64,000 bases of DNA from Profundibacter sp033851955 (GTDB taxonomy: Bacteria; Pseudomonadota; Alphaproteobacteria; Rhodobacterales; Rhodobacteraceae): positions 234,165-298,164 of the forward strand of contig JAWSVK010000001.1 in assembly GCA_033851955.1 (NCBI GenBank). The letters are read 5' to 3'. This document shows, piece by piece, positions 1-8,709 of the stretch. The position numbers and the translations under genes are program-made. The notes under the pieces are model-generated. The model was given only the letters and a program-made list of their open reading frames with translations. It was not told where the DNA came from and did no database searches. How positions within the stretch are numbered: position 1 is the stretch's first letter; every line of letters begins with the position of its first letter.

Positions 1-398
1 TTCAACCCTAGAAGGGTTTCCTTGCTTTTAAACGGAGCGACGAGGTTCACCACCATATTGCGCGCGCCCGCAACATTTTGGATCCCGCTTGATTGGGAGA
101 TCATATGGCTGGTCAACAAATTGAACCGCGTCAGCGTCATATCCGGTTCCGTCGCCAACGCAGCTACGATCCCGTGCGCTGCTTGAATTTGCTGGTTTAG
201 GTTGCTTTCAAGTTGAGCATCAAGCGTTTCAAGCTGAGTTCTCACCCGCTCCCGCTCGTTTTGCATCTCGATAATATGGTGTTGCTTCTCCGTTGCGACA
301 CCCACGGCAATTACAGCTATCACAACAAAAAGGATGGGCACATAGCTACGCCATTCCTTTCGGTCACGCACTCGGGCAATTACCTCTCGCATGCTCAT
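1..398 (-). CDS. CHASE-type membrane sensor protein, N-terminal part only
   Basis: Only the first 132 codons are present; the gene continues beyond the left edge. A basic N-terminus is followed by one hydrophobic segment at about residues 19-35 and then a probable periplasmic part. That part has the pattern of a CHASE sensor domain, including QNVAGARNMVVNLVAPF and a following GL where CHASE domains carry the conserved NEaalGL turn. CHASE domains sense small ligands outside the membrane and feed GGDEF/EAL or histidine kinase domains, so the missing C-terminus is probably one of these (inference). ATG 398 and ATG 392 are both possible starts; AGGCGAG lies just upstream and suits either. It lies upstream of nothing else visible, with about 280 bp of apparently empty DNA separating it from cheD. 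Confidence 0.7.
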   Translation of the reverse strand, partial: MSMREVIARVRDRKEWRSYVPILFVVIAVIAVGVATEKQHHIIEMQNERERVRTQLETLDAQLESNLNQQIQAAHGIVAALATEPDMTLTRFNLLTSHMISQSSGIQNVAGARNMVVNLVAPFKSKETLLGL

Positions 399-678
399 CT
401 CGCCTATAACTTGACTGCTACCAGTTAAATAGCCGAAGAATGGGTAAAAAGTGTTAACAAATAGTTAACGGCTAGGCTACGCAAGCATGACTGGCGCTCA
501 AATTGTTCTTTTTGTGTCCAGATCGCTTCAAGAATTTCGGTGGTCGCCTGCGGTTTTTCAAATTCAAAAGGTTGGCCTATTGGTGTGAACGCATAAGGCC
601 CGCAAACAAGCGACGTTGAGGCTTGGACAAACCGACCCTAAACGAATGCATACTTTTTGAGAATTGCCTTAGGGTTTA

Positions 679-1194
679 TCAGAACAATTCAACTTCATTG
701 CTCGTGGTATCGATCCTAATTGGTGCCTTTTCTTCGATGAACTCTGCCCGACCCAGTAACTTTTGCCGGGCACGCCCTGACTGCGGCCAAAATTGAATTC
801 GCCTAGCCTGATCGCCTCCTAGGCTTTGACTTAAACAAGGGATGTCTTCTGCCTGTAAAAACGAGATGACGAATTCCCCGTTTTTATCGCCCGTATCTGA
901 GAATTTTGATATCATTTTCCCACCCCCAAATAGCTTTGCCTGAAGTCGTTGTTTAATACCACCTTGCTTAATAATCGCGTTTATCAACAACTCCATGGCA
1001 TTCACACGAGATCCATCAGCATCTGGATTGTGACCGGTGCCATGGGGTAACAAAATATGATTCATTCCACCAACGCCAGCAACGGGGTCCCAAAGGCACG
1101 CGGAAACACATGACCCCAAAATGGTCGTAATCATTGCGTCCTCCTCATTTGCAGTTGCAAATTCACCTTGGGTGATATGTATCGTCTTCATCAA
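679..1194 (-). CDS. cheD: Chemoreceptor glutamine deamidase CheD
   Basis: 171 residues, the usual CheD length. CheD deamidates glutamines on methyl-accepting chemotaxis proteins and in many bacteria also works with CheC or CheY in adaptation. The active-site region is clear: TTILGSCVSACLWDP contains the catalytic cysteine (C29), preceded by the conserved Thr, and GGMNHILLP carries the catalytic histidine (H46). The gene lies 94 bp downstream of, and on the same strand as, a large chemoreceptor gene, so receptor and modifying enzyme are probably co-transcribed. No cheA, cheW or cheR is in the window. The 3' half has more divergent sequence than the active-site region. The identification is secure from the motifs; its receptor target is inferred from the neighbourhood. 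Confidence 0.92.
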   Translation of the reverse strand: MMKTIHITQGEFATANEEDAMITTILGSCVSACLWDPVAGVGGMNHILLPHGTGHNPDADGSRVNAMELLINAIIKQGGIKQRLQAKLFGGGKMISKFSDTGDKNGEFVISFLQAEDIPCLSQSLGGDQARRIQFWPQSGRARQKLLGRAEFIEEKAPIRIDTTSNEVELF

Positions 1195-1288
1195 TTTTAT
1201 TCCCTCGTTTGCCTACGTATTGCTGCAAATTGGATTTTCCACTTTCCACGCTTGCAAGAGCCGTCACCCTAGGCCACCAGACACCTTC

Positions 1289-4200
1289 CTAAAAATCCTC
1301 CCAATCGCCCTGTGATACAGGTTCTGCCTGGGCGACGACAGTCGCTTGAACAACCGTTTGAAAAGCCGTATTTTTGGGAGGACCATCCCCCATCAGAGCA
1401 ACGCGTTCTTCTTCATCTACCTGTTCTATCTGAACAACCTGAGACTTCTCGACCTCGCGTGTAGATTGGAAATTTGCGGCAACAACATTGCTCACGGATG
1501 AACCGGTTTGAAATTTGGACATGGTATCAGAAAGAATTTCTGCTTCTTTTGTTAGTGAATGGCTTGCAGCTGTTGTTTCTTCAAACATTGCCACATTTTG
1601 TTGGGTAACCTGATCCAATTGGTTCACGGATGTGTTAATTTCGACCAGACCTGAAGATTGTTCACCTGAAGATTTCGCTATTGCGGATACATGGTTCGAA
1701 ATATTTGATACGGATTCAAATATCTCACCCAATGCTTCGCCGGCGCGTCCCACAAGGTCAACGCCGCGACTTACGTGTTGACTGCTTGCTGAAATCAGAT
1801 CGTTAATTTCTCGTGCGGCATCGGATGAGCGTTGAGCCAAGGCTCGAACCTCAGAAGCAACAACGGCAAAACCCCGGCCCGCCTCACCCGCACGCGCAGC
1901 CTCAACACCCGCGTTTAGCGCCAGCAAATTGGTTTGGAACGCAATGTCGTCAATCACGCTGATAATACGCGAAATCTGGCTTGAAGAAGACTGGATCTCT
2001 CCCATTGCCTCGACGGCCTCTCGCACAACGTTTCCACTGGACTCAGCATTTTCTTTGGCGTCAGCGACCACCTGGTTCGCTTGCTCAGCTCCATCTGCCG
2101 CAGAACGGACGCTTATTGTAAGTTCATCCAGTGCTGCCGCCGTTTGTTCTAGTGTGGATGCTTGGCGTTCGGTTCGGCGAGACAAATCATCTGCTGCATT
2201 GCTAATATCTGACGCTTCTCCGCGAATGGACTCGGCGTTTTCGGTGACGTTCAACATAGCCTCGCGTAAAGTCCCCACCGCTCCGTTGAAATCAGAACGC
2301 AACTGTTCATATTCAGGCATAAAGCTCTTTGTGATTGTCGCAGTTAGATCACCTGACGAAAGTTGGCGCATGCCAACCCGCAAGGCCTCAACCACGTCAG
2401 CCTGAGCTTTTTCTAGTTCAAGACGGGTGGCTTCGGCTTTTTCGATTTGGATTTGTGCGTCAGTGACATCGCTACCAACGAGTAGGATGCGAACCATTTC
2501 ACCTGATCTATTGTGCACTGGGCTAAATGCCCCCTCCAGCATGCCGTCACCGTTTTCTCCCGCATACATGCGAAATTTGCCTACAAAAGACTTACCTTCA
2601 GCCAAGTCTGACTTAATTCTGTCACCGCTTCCTGTTTGGTCTGCGTCAAACTTAATGAGCATTTCTAAGGCCTTGCCAATTTGACCCATGTCGAGGCCAC
2701 CTGTCAGGTTTAGGAAATTTTCATTTGCGCTCAACAATACCCCGTCTGGTGTAAATTCGGCTTTAGCCTGGTTTTCCTCAATCGCTTTTAGAACTGAATC
2801 TCCCAGCCGAACGAGCGTGACATCTTGCCACTCAACAACATAACCGATCTGCTCGCCTTCGTCGCCAAGCACAGCATTGATATTCATCGAAAATCGTACA
2901 TTCCCAACAGGGATTTCAGTTTGATACGGTAGGTTTTCAGGATCCGTTAACAGATTTCGGACATGGTCTGGAACCGCTTGGAAGATATCCATGTTCCGAC
3001 CAATCACTTGTCCGGCTTCAAATCCAGTTCCCATGGTCTTGAATTGACCTTCATGCTCTGCCAACAGCTTTGCCACCGACGAATTTAGGGCTTGAATTGT
3101 AAAATCTTGATCTACAATCATAAGACCCGCAGAGGCTGCTTCAAATGCTGTACCCTTGAACAAGGATTCTGCAGAGGCTTCTTTTGCGGACTTTAAGGTG
3201 GCCCTGAAATCTTCGAGGATGGCTGCAATTTCACCAATTTCATCACCGCGGTTCACCGAAGGTATTTCAGTCTCGTAGTCCTCAAGTGCCACTTGTTTCA
3301 TAGCCTCGCCAACCCCCGCCAAAGGCCTGCCAACACTTCGCGCCAAAAACATCGCAATGAGCGCCGAAAGAGCCGCAATAATCGCGCCATCAATCAGCAT
3401 CCTATTCCGAGCCGAAACCGCTGGCTCTAACAGCTCCTGCGTATCCTGTTGCGCTATCAATGCCCACGTTAGGTTGCCGAATTTCAACCGAGTATAGGCG
3501 GCAAGAACGTCATTGCCGCTGACCCCAACAGCATTCTTGGTTCCAGTTTCACCCGAAAATGCCAGATCCACCAGTTCTGTCCCTACTGTGACCTTAGACA
3601 GCTCTAGATCATTTGAATGTTTTGAGCTCATCCGCGGGTGGTAATCTGGGCCCACTGCCAAGGTTATTCCGGTTTCGCCCAAACCTGCGTTAGATTCGAA
3701 TATTTTATGGATGGTTTCTATTGATATCTGGACCGCATAAACCCCCATAACAGATCCATTTACAGACAAAATCGGGGCGGCCATAAAACCAGCCAAATCA
3801 CCATTGCTTGGACCGTAAGGAGCCAAATCAATTAGGACGGTTTCATTGGCACCCAACAAACTTGCTTTTTGGAATGCTTCTGCCAGGCCCGTCTTGTTAA
3901 ACTCGCCAGTGACAATATTTGTCGCATAATCGACTTCTTTCGCGACCGTATAAATCAGATTGCCTTCTGTATCGAACAAAAAGATATCGTAGTAGGCATT
4001 GCGTTCCAACACGGTCTCAAAATATGGATGGTGGCGACGGTGGCGGCGGGAATAATCCGTCTGTACCGCAGAAAAATCCATTGTGGTCTTTGTTTCTGTG
4101 TCTGTCTGAGTCGCAGGGGGAAAATGGTCGTGCAAGAATTCGGTTTTATCCCCCGGAAGAGCGACCCAGGCACCGATGAATTCATTGAGCGCGCGACGTG

Positions 4201-4435
4201 TTGAGGGGCTACTGGACTGTGCAACAACTTCTTTTGATAAATTATTGTGCCACGACGAAACACTATCCGATCTGTTCTCAAGCGCGATCTGCATACGTTC
4301 TTTGGCACCATTGATCAGCGTTTCTTTCGCGTCATAATATGCCAAAAGCCCCATTGCGATAAGCGCAACTGCACTAAGTGAAAGCATAATCAAAGGCAGT
4401 TTTATTGAAATTTTGATATTATTCAGAAACGACAT
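1289..4435 (-). CDS. Methyl-accepting chemotaxis protein with two PAS-like domains and a C-terminal WEDF tail
   Basis: 1048 residues. Order of parts: transmembrane helix about 13-33; long periplasmic ligand domain 35-345 (Cache-like in length and position, including FLFDTEGNLIYTV at 152-164); second helix about 346-365; HAMP about 366-418; two PAS-like segments about 425-545 and 550-665; a second HAMP-like segment about 685-730; then the methylation and signalling coiled coil about 735-975. The hairpin tip that binds CheA/CheW is intact (IDDIAFQTNLLALNAGVEAA). The last five residues are DWEDF, resembling the NWETF-type pentapeptide that tethers CheR and CheB in high-abundance receptors, at the end of a flexible acidic linker. 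It is the only receptor in the window and is paired with cheD. The ligand is unknown. Confidence 0.93.
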   Translation of the reverse strand: MSFLNNIKISIKLPLIMLSLSAVALIAMGLLAYYDAKETLINGAKERMQIALENRSDSVSSWHNNLSKEVVAQSSSPSTRRALNEFIGAWVALPGDKTEFLHDHFPPATQTDTETKTTMDFSAVQTDYSRRHRRHHPYFETVLERNAYYDIFLFDTEGNLIYTVAKEVDYATNIVTGEFNKTGLAEAFQKASLLGANETVLIDLAPYGPSNGDLAGFMAAPILSVNGSVMGVYAVQISIETIHKIFESNAGLGETGITLAVGPDYHPRMSSKHSNDLELSKVTVGTELVDLAFSGETGTKNAVGVSGNDVLAAYTRLKFGNLTWALIAQQDTQELLEPAVSARNRMLIDGAIIAALSALIAMFLARSVGRPLAGVGEAMKQVALEDYETEIPSVNRGDEIGEIAAILEDFRATLKSAKEASAESLFKGTAFEAASAGLMIVDQDFTIQALNSSVAKLLAEHEGQFKTMGTGFEAGQVIGRNMDIFQAVPDHVRNLLTDPENLPYQTEIPVGNVRFSMNINAVLGDEGEQIGYVVEWQDVTLVRLGDSVLKAIEENQAKAEFTPDGVLLSANENFLNLTGGLDMGQIGKALEMLIKFDADQTGSGDRIKSDLAEGKSFVGKFRMYAGENGDGMLEGAFSPVHNRSGEMVRILLVGSDVTDAQIQIEKAEATRLELEKAQADVVEALRVGMRQLSSGDLTATITKSFMPEYEQLRSDFNGAVGTLREAMLNVTENAESIRGEASDISNAADDLSRRTERQASTLEQTAAALDELTISVRSAADGAEQANQVVADAKENAESSGNVVREAVEAMGEIQSSSSQISRIISVIDDIAFQTNLLALNAGVEAARAGEAGRGFAVVASEVRALAQRSSDAAREINDLISASSQHVSRGVDLVGRAGEALGEIFESVSNISNHVSAIAKSSGEQSSGLVEINTSVNQLDQVTQQNVAMFEETTAASHSLTKEAEILSDTMSKFQTGSSVSNVVAANFQSTREVEKSQVVQIEQVDEEERVALMGDGPPKNTAFQTVVQATVVAQAEPVSQGDWEDF

Positions 4436-4656
4436 ATCTCAATTCTCCACACGATAAATCCACAGTGGGACACAAAGGAGCAATGGCAAAGCACCATTTC
4501 CCTGATCTGCGTCCACAATTCAAAGGGACTATTGCGCGTGAAAATGAAGATTCGTTTAAGCCGAGCCAACCATCTCGGCCAACCCGGCATTACTTTCAGT
4601 TTCGCTTAGGCTAGTTGATTAAATTTTTAACGACCCACGAGCATCTAAGCCGCGTG

Positions 4657-5124
4657 TTACTGGCTCAACAATTGAGAAGCATCCAGATTGCCGAAATTAC
4701 CCAGCAATTGACGGATAAATGGGATGCCTTTGATATTGCTGTCGGTCACACGTCGCGACAGGGCCACGACCCGGCCGTCGTCCAATGTGAAGCGTTCAAC
4801 GTTTTCAACCACGCCTGCGTCCGTATAGGTGATGGCAACCAATTGGCGGTCGATAACTTTTGGGGCTTTAAACGCAAAATGACGCCAACGGCTTTGGGTG
4901 TAATACCAGCCACCGGTTTCCAACACCCCAAAAGATGTCGGACGGCCAACCGCGTCGGCCACCGTATCGCGGGTATCAACACCAACAAGAATCTGTTCCA
5001 AATCGGTATCCGTCGGCGCATAGCCGTGGTTTTCAAACGTGGCCGAACATGCGCTCATTGCCAATATAAGCAATCCGAACGCACCTGTTTTAATGTATCC
5101 AACGCGTTTTAACGTACCCAGCAT
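4657..5124 (-). CDS. bamE: Outer membrane assembly lipoprotein BamE (SmpA/OmlA family)
   Basis: 155 residues from ATG 5124, chosen because AAGGGG lies about 10 bp upstream and because it places a proper lipoprotein signal at the N-terminus; the longer reading from 5178 adds 18 residues that hide the signal. The signal peptide ends in a lipobox LAMSAC at about residues 21-26. The mature part has the SmpA/OmlA pattern: a DLEQILVGVDTRDTVADAVGRPTS helix region, then GGWYYTQSRWRHFAF and a strand-rich C-terminus. BamE is the small lipoprotein of the BAM complex that inserts beta-barrel proteins into the outer membrane. It is divergent from yceD, with the two starts about 100 bp apart. Confidence 0.88.
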   Translation of the reverse strand: MLGTLKRVGYIKTGAFGLLILAMSACSATFENHGYAPTDTDLEQILVGVDTRDTVADAVGRPTSFGVLETGGWYYTQSRWRHFAFKAPKVIDRQLVAITYTDAGVVENVERFTLDDGRVVALSRRVTDSNIKGIPFIRQLLGNFGNLDASQLLSQ

Positions 5125-5229
5125 TTTGTTCCGCCCCTTGCCATAGCCCTGATCACACCGTAATCGGGCCTTATGCATCCGGCTTATAGAAGGTTTGGCT
5201 GCGGTTCAAGAATGGAAAATGCAAAGCAA

Positions 5230-5775
5230 ATGACAGCAAACAAACAAAACCTAAGCGTCAAGGGATTGAACAGCAAAGGGGCCACCCCTTTTGAAGTGCA
5301 TCCCAATGCGGCACAACGAATTGCAATTGCCCAAACGTTGGATCTGATTGAACTGCGCAAAATCCGGTTTATTGGTCAAATCACGCCGACGGGTGATGCC
5401 GATTGGAGCTTGAAGGCTGAACTGGGGGCGACGGTTGTGCAGCCCTGCGTGGTGACACTGGCCCCGGTCAGCAGTCGTATTGATATTAAGGTATCAAGGC
5501 TGTTTGTTGACCAACCCCCTGTGTATGACGATTCCGAAGAAGAAGTCGAAGTGCCCGAGGGCGATGAGACCGAGGTGTTGGGCAGCCACATTGATCTGGA
5601 AGCGGTGCTGAATGAGGCGCTGTCCTTGGCCCTGCCGCTTTACCCAAAGGCCGAAGGCGCAAGCCTTGAAACAGGCACTTTCACCGAGGATGGCAAGGTG
5701 CCAATGTCGGATGAAGATGCACGCCCCTTTGCGGCCCTATCTGCACTGCGCGACAAGTTGGAAGGCGACAAATAG
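5230..5775 (+). CDS. yceD: YceD family protein (DUF177), 23S rRNA accumulation protein
   Basis: 181 residues from ATG 5230; ATG 5212 and ATG 5173 are in-frame alternatives without a better ribosome site, so the start is uncertain. The core pattern LGATVVQPCVVTLAPVSSRIDIKVSRLFV and the acidic stretch EEEVEVPEGDETEVLGSHIDLEAVLNEAL are typical of DUF177/YceD proteins. These affect 23S rRNA levels and lie directly upstream of rpmF throughout bacteria, as here. Together with rpmF, plsX, fabH and ihfA it forms the classic conserved cluster linking ribosome and lipid synthesis. Confidence 0.88.
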   Translation: MTANKQNLSVKGLNSKGATPFEVHPNAAQRIAIAQTLDLIELRKIRFIGQITPTGDADWSLKAELGATVVQPCVVTLAPVSSRIDIKVSRLFVDQPPVYDDSEEEVEVPEGDETEVLGSHIDLEAVLNEALSLALPLYPKAEGASLETGTFTEDGKVPMSDEDARPFAALSALRDKLEGDK

Positions 5776-5950
5776 CCCACTCCGGTCATGGCCACGTCGA
5801 ATGGCCTAATAAAACGCTTGCGCCAGCCCAAATTCCCAGTATGTTCCGCGCTCGCGCAGATGATGGGTTGTAAACTAAACCTGTGTTGGCGTAAGAGACA
5901 TATAGATATGAAACGCAGGGGTACGTCCCCTATTAGCCCGAGGTTGTGAC

Positions 5951-6160
5951 ATGGCTGTTCCTAAGAGTAAAATTTCGCGGTCACGCCGCGGTGAGCGTCG
6001 CTCGCACGATGCGCTGGTTGCTGGCAATCCTGCCGAGTGCCCGAACTGCGGCGAACTAAAGCGCCCACATCACGTCTGTGCTGACTGCGGTCACTATGCA
6101 GAGCGTGAAGTTGTTGCTGTTGTCGACGACGTTGACTTCGACGACGAAGACGCGGCCTAA
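5951..6160 (+). CDS. rpmF: 50S ribosomal protein L32
   Basis: 69 residues, with MAVPKSKISRSRRGERRSHD at the N-terminus as in all bacterial L32 proteins. It is a zinc-ribbon form: CPNC at residues 31-34 and CADC at 44-47 are the four ligands. The C-terminus is acidic (DDVDFDDEDAA). It sits 26 bp before plsX and about 175 bp after yceD. A short GGGG-TACG-CCCC palindrome lies just upstream of its start; whether it matters for expression cannot be told from sequence. Confidence 0.97.
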   Translation: MAVPKSKISRSRRGERRSHDALVAGNPAECPNCGELKRPHHVCADCGHYAEREVVAVVDDVDFDDEDAA

Positions 6161-6185
6161 GACACGCGACTTTGGCACCTAGAGC

Positions 6186-7277
6186 ATGACATCGGACACA
6201 AATAACCCGACCACTCTGGGTGCGACACGCACCATTATTTCCGTTGACGCCATGGGCGGCGACCTGGGGCCGGCAGCTGTTGTTGCCGGCATTTCCCGTT
6301 CGGCCAAGCAAAATCCGGATATCGGCTTTATCGTCAGCGGTGACAAACCCACGCTAGAAGCCCTGTTCGCCAAAAAACCGGGCCTTGCCGAGCGCTGCGA
6401 ACTTCGCCATGCCGAAGAAGTCGTCACCATGGACGCCAAGCCAAGCCATGTGATGCGTTATGGCAAGAAAACCTCAATGTGGTCGGCAGTTGAGGCCGTC
6501 AACACTGGGGATGCCTCTGTTTGTGTGTCCTGTGGCAATACGGGTGCCTTGATGGCGGTTTCAATGATCCGCCTGCGCAAATTGCCCAGCATCAACCGCC
6601 CTGCCATCGCCTGTCTTTGGCCATCGCGCAACAAAGGCGGGTTCAACATTATGTTGGACGTTGGCGCTGATATTCGCGCCGATCAAGAAGACCTGCTGCA
6701 ATATGCCTTGATGGGGGCCTCTTATGCCCGCAACGGTATGGACATCGCGCATCCGCGTGTCGGCCTGCTGAATGTTGGCACCGAAGAACACAAGGGCCGC
6801 GCCGAACTAAAGGTCGCCCATGAGCTGATCTCAGAGGCCGCCGAGGGTGCAAAGTTTGAGTTTGTCGGTTTTGTCGAAGGCGGGGATATTCCGTCCGACC
6901 GCGTTGACGTCATTGTGACCGACGGCTTTACCGGCAATGTGGCGCTGAAAACCGGCGAAGGCACCGCCAGTTTGATCAGTGACTTCCTGCGCCAAGCTTT
7001 CAAGGCAACCCCGTTCGCCCGTATTGCATCCTTGTTGGCGTTGACATCCCTTACACGGTTGAAAAAACGTATTGATCCACGTCGTGTCAACGGGGGCGTG
7101 TTCTTGGGTTTGAATGGCACCGTGATTAAATCACACGGCTCGGCCGATGAAACCGGCATTGCAGCGGCGATCCAGCTGGCGATCACCCTGTCGCAATCAG
7201 ATTTCGCTCATAAACTGGCCCTAAGGGTTGCTTCTGCATCCTCGGCCCGCCAAGATGCTCCACAACCAGAAAAATAA
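6186..7277 (+). CDS. plsX: Phosphate acyltransferase PlsX
   Basis: 363 residues. PlsX converts acyl-ACP to acyl-phosphate, the donor for PlsY, at the start of phospholipid synthesis. Visible family marks are the N-terminal ISVDAMGGDLGP motif, SVCVSCGNTGALMA, the ALMGASYA segment and DVIVTDGFTGNVALKTGEG. The family is a soluble, membrane-associated enzyme. It is 11 bp upstream of fabH, so the two are co-transcribed. The order rpmF-plsX-fabH is conserved across many bacteria and couples phospholipid and fatty acid initiation. Confidence 0.97.
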   Translation: MTSDTNNPTTLGATRTIISVDAMGGDLGPAAVVAGISRSAKQNPDIGFIVSGDKPTLEALFAKKPGLAERCELRHAEEVVTMDAKPSHVMRYGKKTSMWSAVEAVNTGDASVCVSCGNTGALMAVSMIRLRKLPSINRPAIACLWPSRNKGGFNIMLDVGADIRADQEDLLQYALMGASYARNGMDIAHPRVGLLNVGTEEHKGRAELKVAHELISEAAEGAKFEFVGFVEGGDIPSDRVDVIVTDGFTGNVALKTGEGTASLISDFLRQAFKATPFARIASLLALTSLTRLKKRIDPRRVNGGVFLGLNGTVIKSHGSADETGIAAAIQLAITLSQSDFAHKLALRVASASSARQDAPQPEK

Positions 7278-7288
7278 CAGGCACCCGA

Positions 7289-8263
7289 ATGACATTACGC
7301 GCCGTGGCAATTGGTGTTGGGCATTACCTGCCCGACCGCATCGTCCCCAACAGTGAGTTTGAAAAAACGCTGGATACGTCCGATGAGTGGATTCGCAGCC
7401 GTTCAGGGATTGAGCGGCGACATTTCGCGGCCGACGGCGAAACCACTTCGCAATTGGCCGTTGCCGCCGCCAAGAACGCGATCAAAGACGCCGGTTGCAG
7501 CGTGGATGACATTGACGCCGTTGTGGTGGCCACTTCGACGCCCGATCACACCTTCCCTTCCGTTGCGACCATGGTGCAGGCCGAAATCGGCATGACGCGC
7601 GGATTTGCCTTTGACGTGCAAGCGGTTTGCGCCGGATTTGTCTATGCGCTGGCCAATGCCAATGCGCTAATCCTTTCAGGCCAAGCGAAACGCGTGCTGG
7701 TGATCGGGGCCGAAACCTTTAGCCGGATCATGGACTGGAGTGACCGCGCAACTTGCGTTTTGTTCGGCGATGGCGCGGGGGCGCTGGTTTTAGAGGCCCA
7801 AGACGGCACCGGCAGTCCTGATGATCGCGGCATTCTGGCCACCGACCTGAATTCCGATGGGCGTTACAAAGACATGTTGTTTGTGGATGGCGGTGTGTCG
7901 ACCACCCAAACCTCTGGTTTTTTGCGCATGCAGGGCAACGCTTTGTTTCGCCAAGCTGTTGAAAAGCTGACAGAAACCGCAGAAACCGCCCTAGACAAAG
8001 CCGGACTACAAGACAGTGACGTTGATTGGGTCGTGCCACATCAAGCCAATATCCGCATCATCAAAGGCACCGCCAAAAAGATGGGCATCTCGATGGATAA
8101 GGTGATTTTGACGGTCCAAGATCATGGCAACACTTCTGCCGCATCGATTCCCCTCGCCTTGTCCGTTGGCAAGGCCCGTGGGCAGATAAAACAAGGTGAT
8201 TTACTGGTCACCGAGGCGATCGGCGGCGGTTTGGCATGGGGTTCTGTGGTCCTGCGCTGGTAG
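7289..8263 (+). CDS. fabH: 3-oxoacyl-ACP synthase III (FabH)
   Basis: 324 residues, full length. FabH starts type II fatty acid synthesis by condensing acetyl-CoA with malonyl-ACP. The catalytic triad is readable: C114 in DVQAVCAGFVYAL, H251 in VPHQANIRI and N281 in DHGNTSAAS. The C-terminus GGGLAWGSVVLRW is typical. It lies 11 bp after plsX. About 130 bp separate it from ihfA, enough for a separate ihfA promoter. Confidence 0.98.
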   Translation: MTLRAVAIGVGHYLPDRIVPNSEFEKTLDTSDEWIRSRSGIERRHFAADGETTSQLAVAAAKNAIKDAGCSVDDIDAVVVATSTPDHTFPSVATMVQAEIGMTRGFAFDVQAVCAGFVYALANANALILSGQAKRVLVIGAETFSRIMDWSDRATCVLFGDGAGALVLEAQDGTGSPDDRGILATDLNSDGRYKDMLFVDGGVSTTQTSGFLRMQGNALFRQAVEKLTETAETALDKAGLQDSDVDWVVPHQANIRIIKGTAKKMGISMDKVILTVQDHGNTSAASIPLALSVGKARGQIKQGDLLVTEAIGGGLAWGSVVLRW

Positions 8264-8394
8264 TTCGAGGCCAAATCTGCGGTAATTTGCCGTATTTGGG
8301 CCTTTAAAGCTCACTTCCAAGCCATTGATATTGACTCGTAAAATCTCTGACCGCTATGGTTGACCAAATCGCGGTTCAGCGAATGGGGGAAGTC

Positions 8395-8697
8395 ATGAGT
8401 GAAAAAACATTAACACGGATGGATTTGAGCGAGGCAGTGTTTCGCGAAGTCGGATTGAGCCGCAATGAATCGGCGCAATTGGTAGAAAGCGTTCTGGGGC
8501 ATATGTCCGATGCTTTGGTCTCGGGCGAATCCGTTAAAATATCATCTTTCGGCACCTTTGGTGTGCGCGATAAAGCGGCCCGCATCGGGCGCAACCCTAA
8601 AACCGGCCAAGAGGTTCCAATCCATCCCCGCCGTGTTTTGACCTTCCGCCCCTCGCACCTGATGAAAGACCGCGTGTCCTCAGGCAACAAAAGCTAA
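8395..8697 (+). CDS. ihfA: Integration host factor subunit alpha
   Basis: 100 residues from ATG 8395, preceded by GGGGGA at good spacing; upstream in-frame ATGs at 8356 and 8383 would add residues not found in the family. The sequence has the DNA-bending HU/IHF fold: MDLSEAVFREVGLSRNESAQLVE helices, then VKISSFGTFGVRDKAARIGRNPKTG with the DNA-inserting loop containing RNPKTG. IHF alpha pairs with IHF beta, encoded elsewhere, to bend DNA at promoters, origins and recombination sites. ihfA followed by a MerR-type gene is the usual order in proteobacteria. Confidence 0.95.
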   Translation: MSEKTLTRMDLSEAVFREVGLSRNESAQLVESVLGHMSDALVSGESVKISSFGTFGVRDKAARIGRNPKTGQEVPIHPRRVLTFRPSHLMKDRVSSGNKS

Positions 8698-8709
8698 GGG
8701 GGGCGCGTC

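Noticed and set aside
213..428. 71-residue open frame on the plus strand
   Set aside because: It is antisense to the truncated CHASE sensor gene, which has a membrane helix, a domain pattern and a ribosome site.
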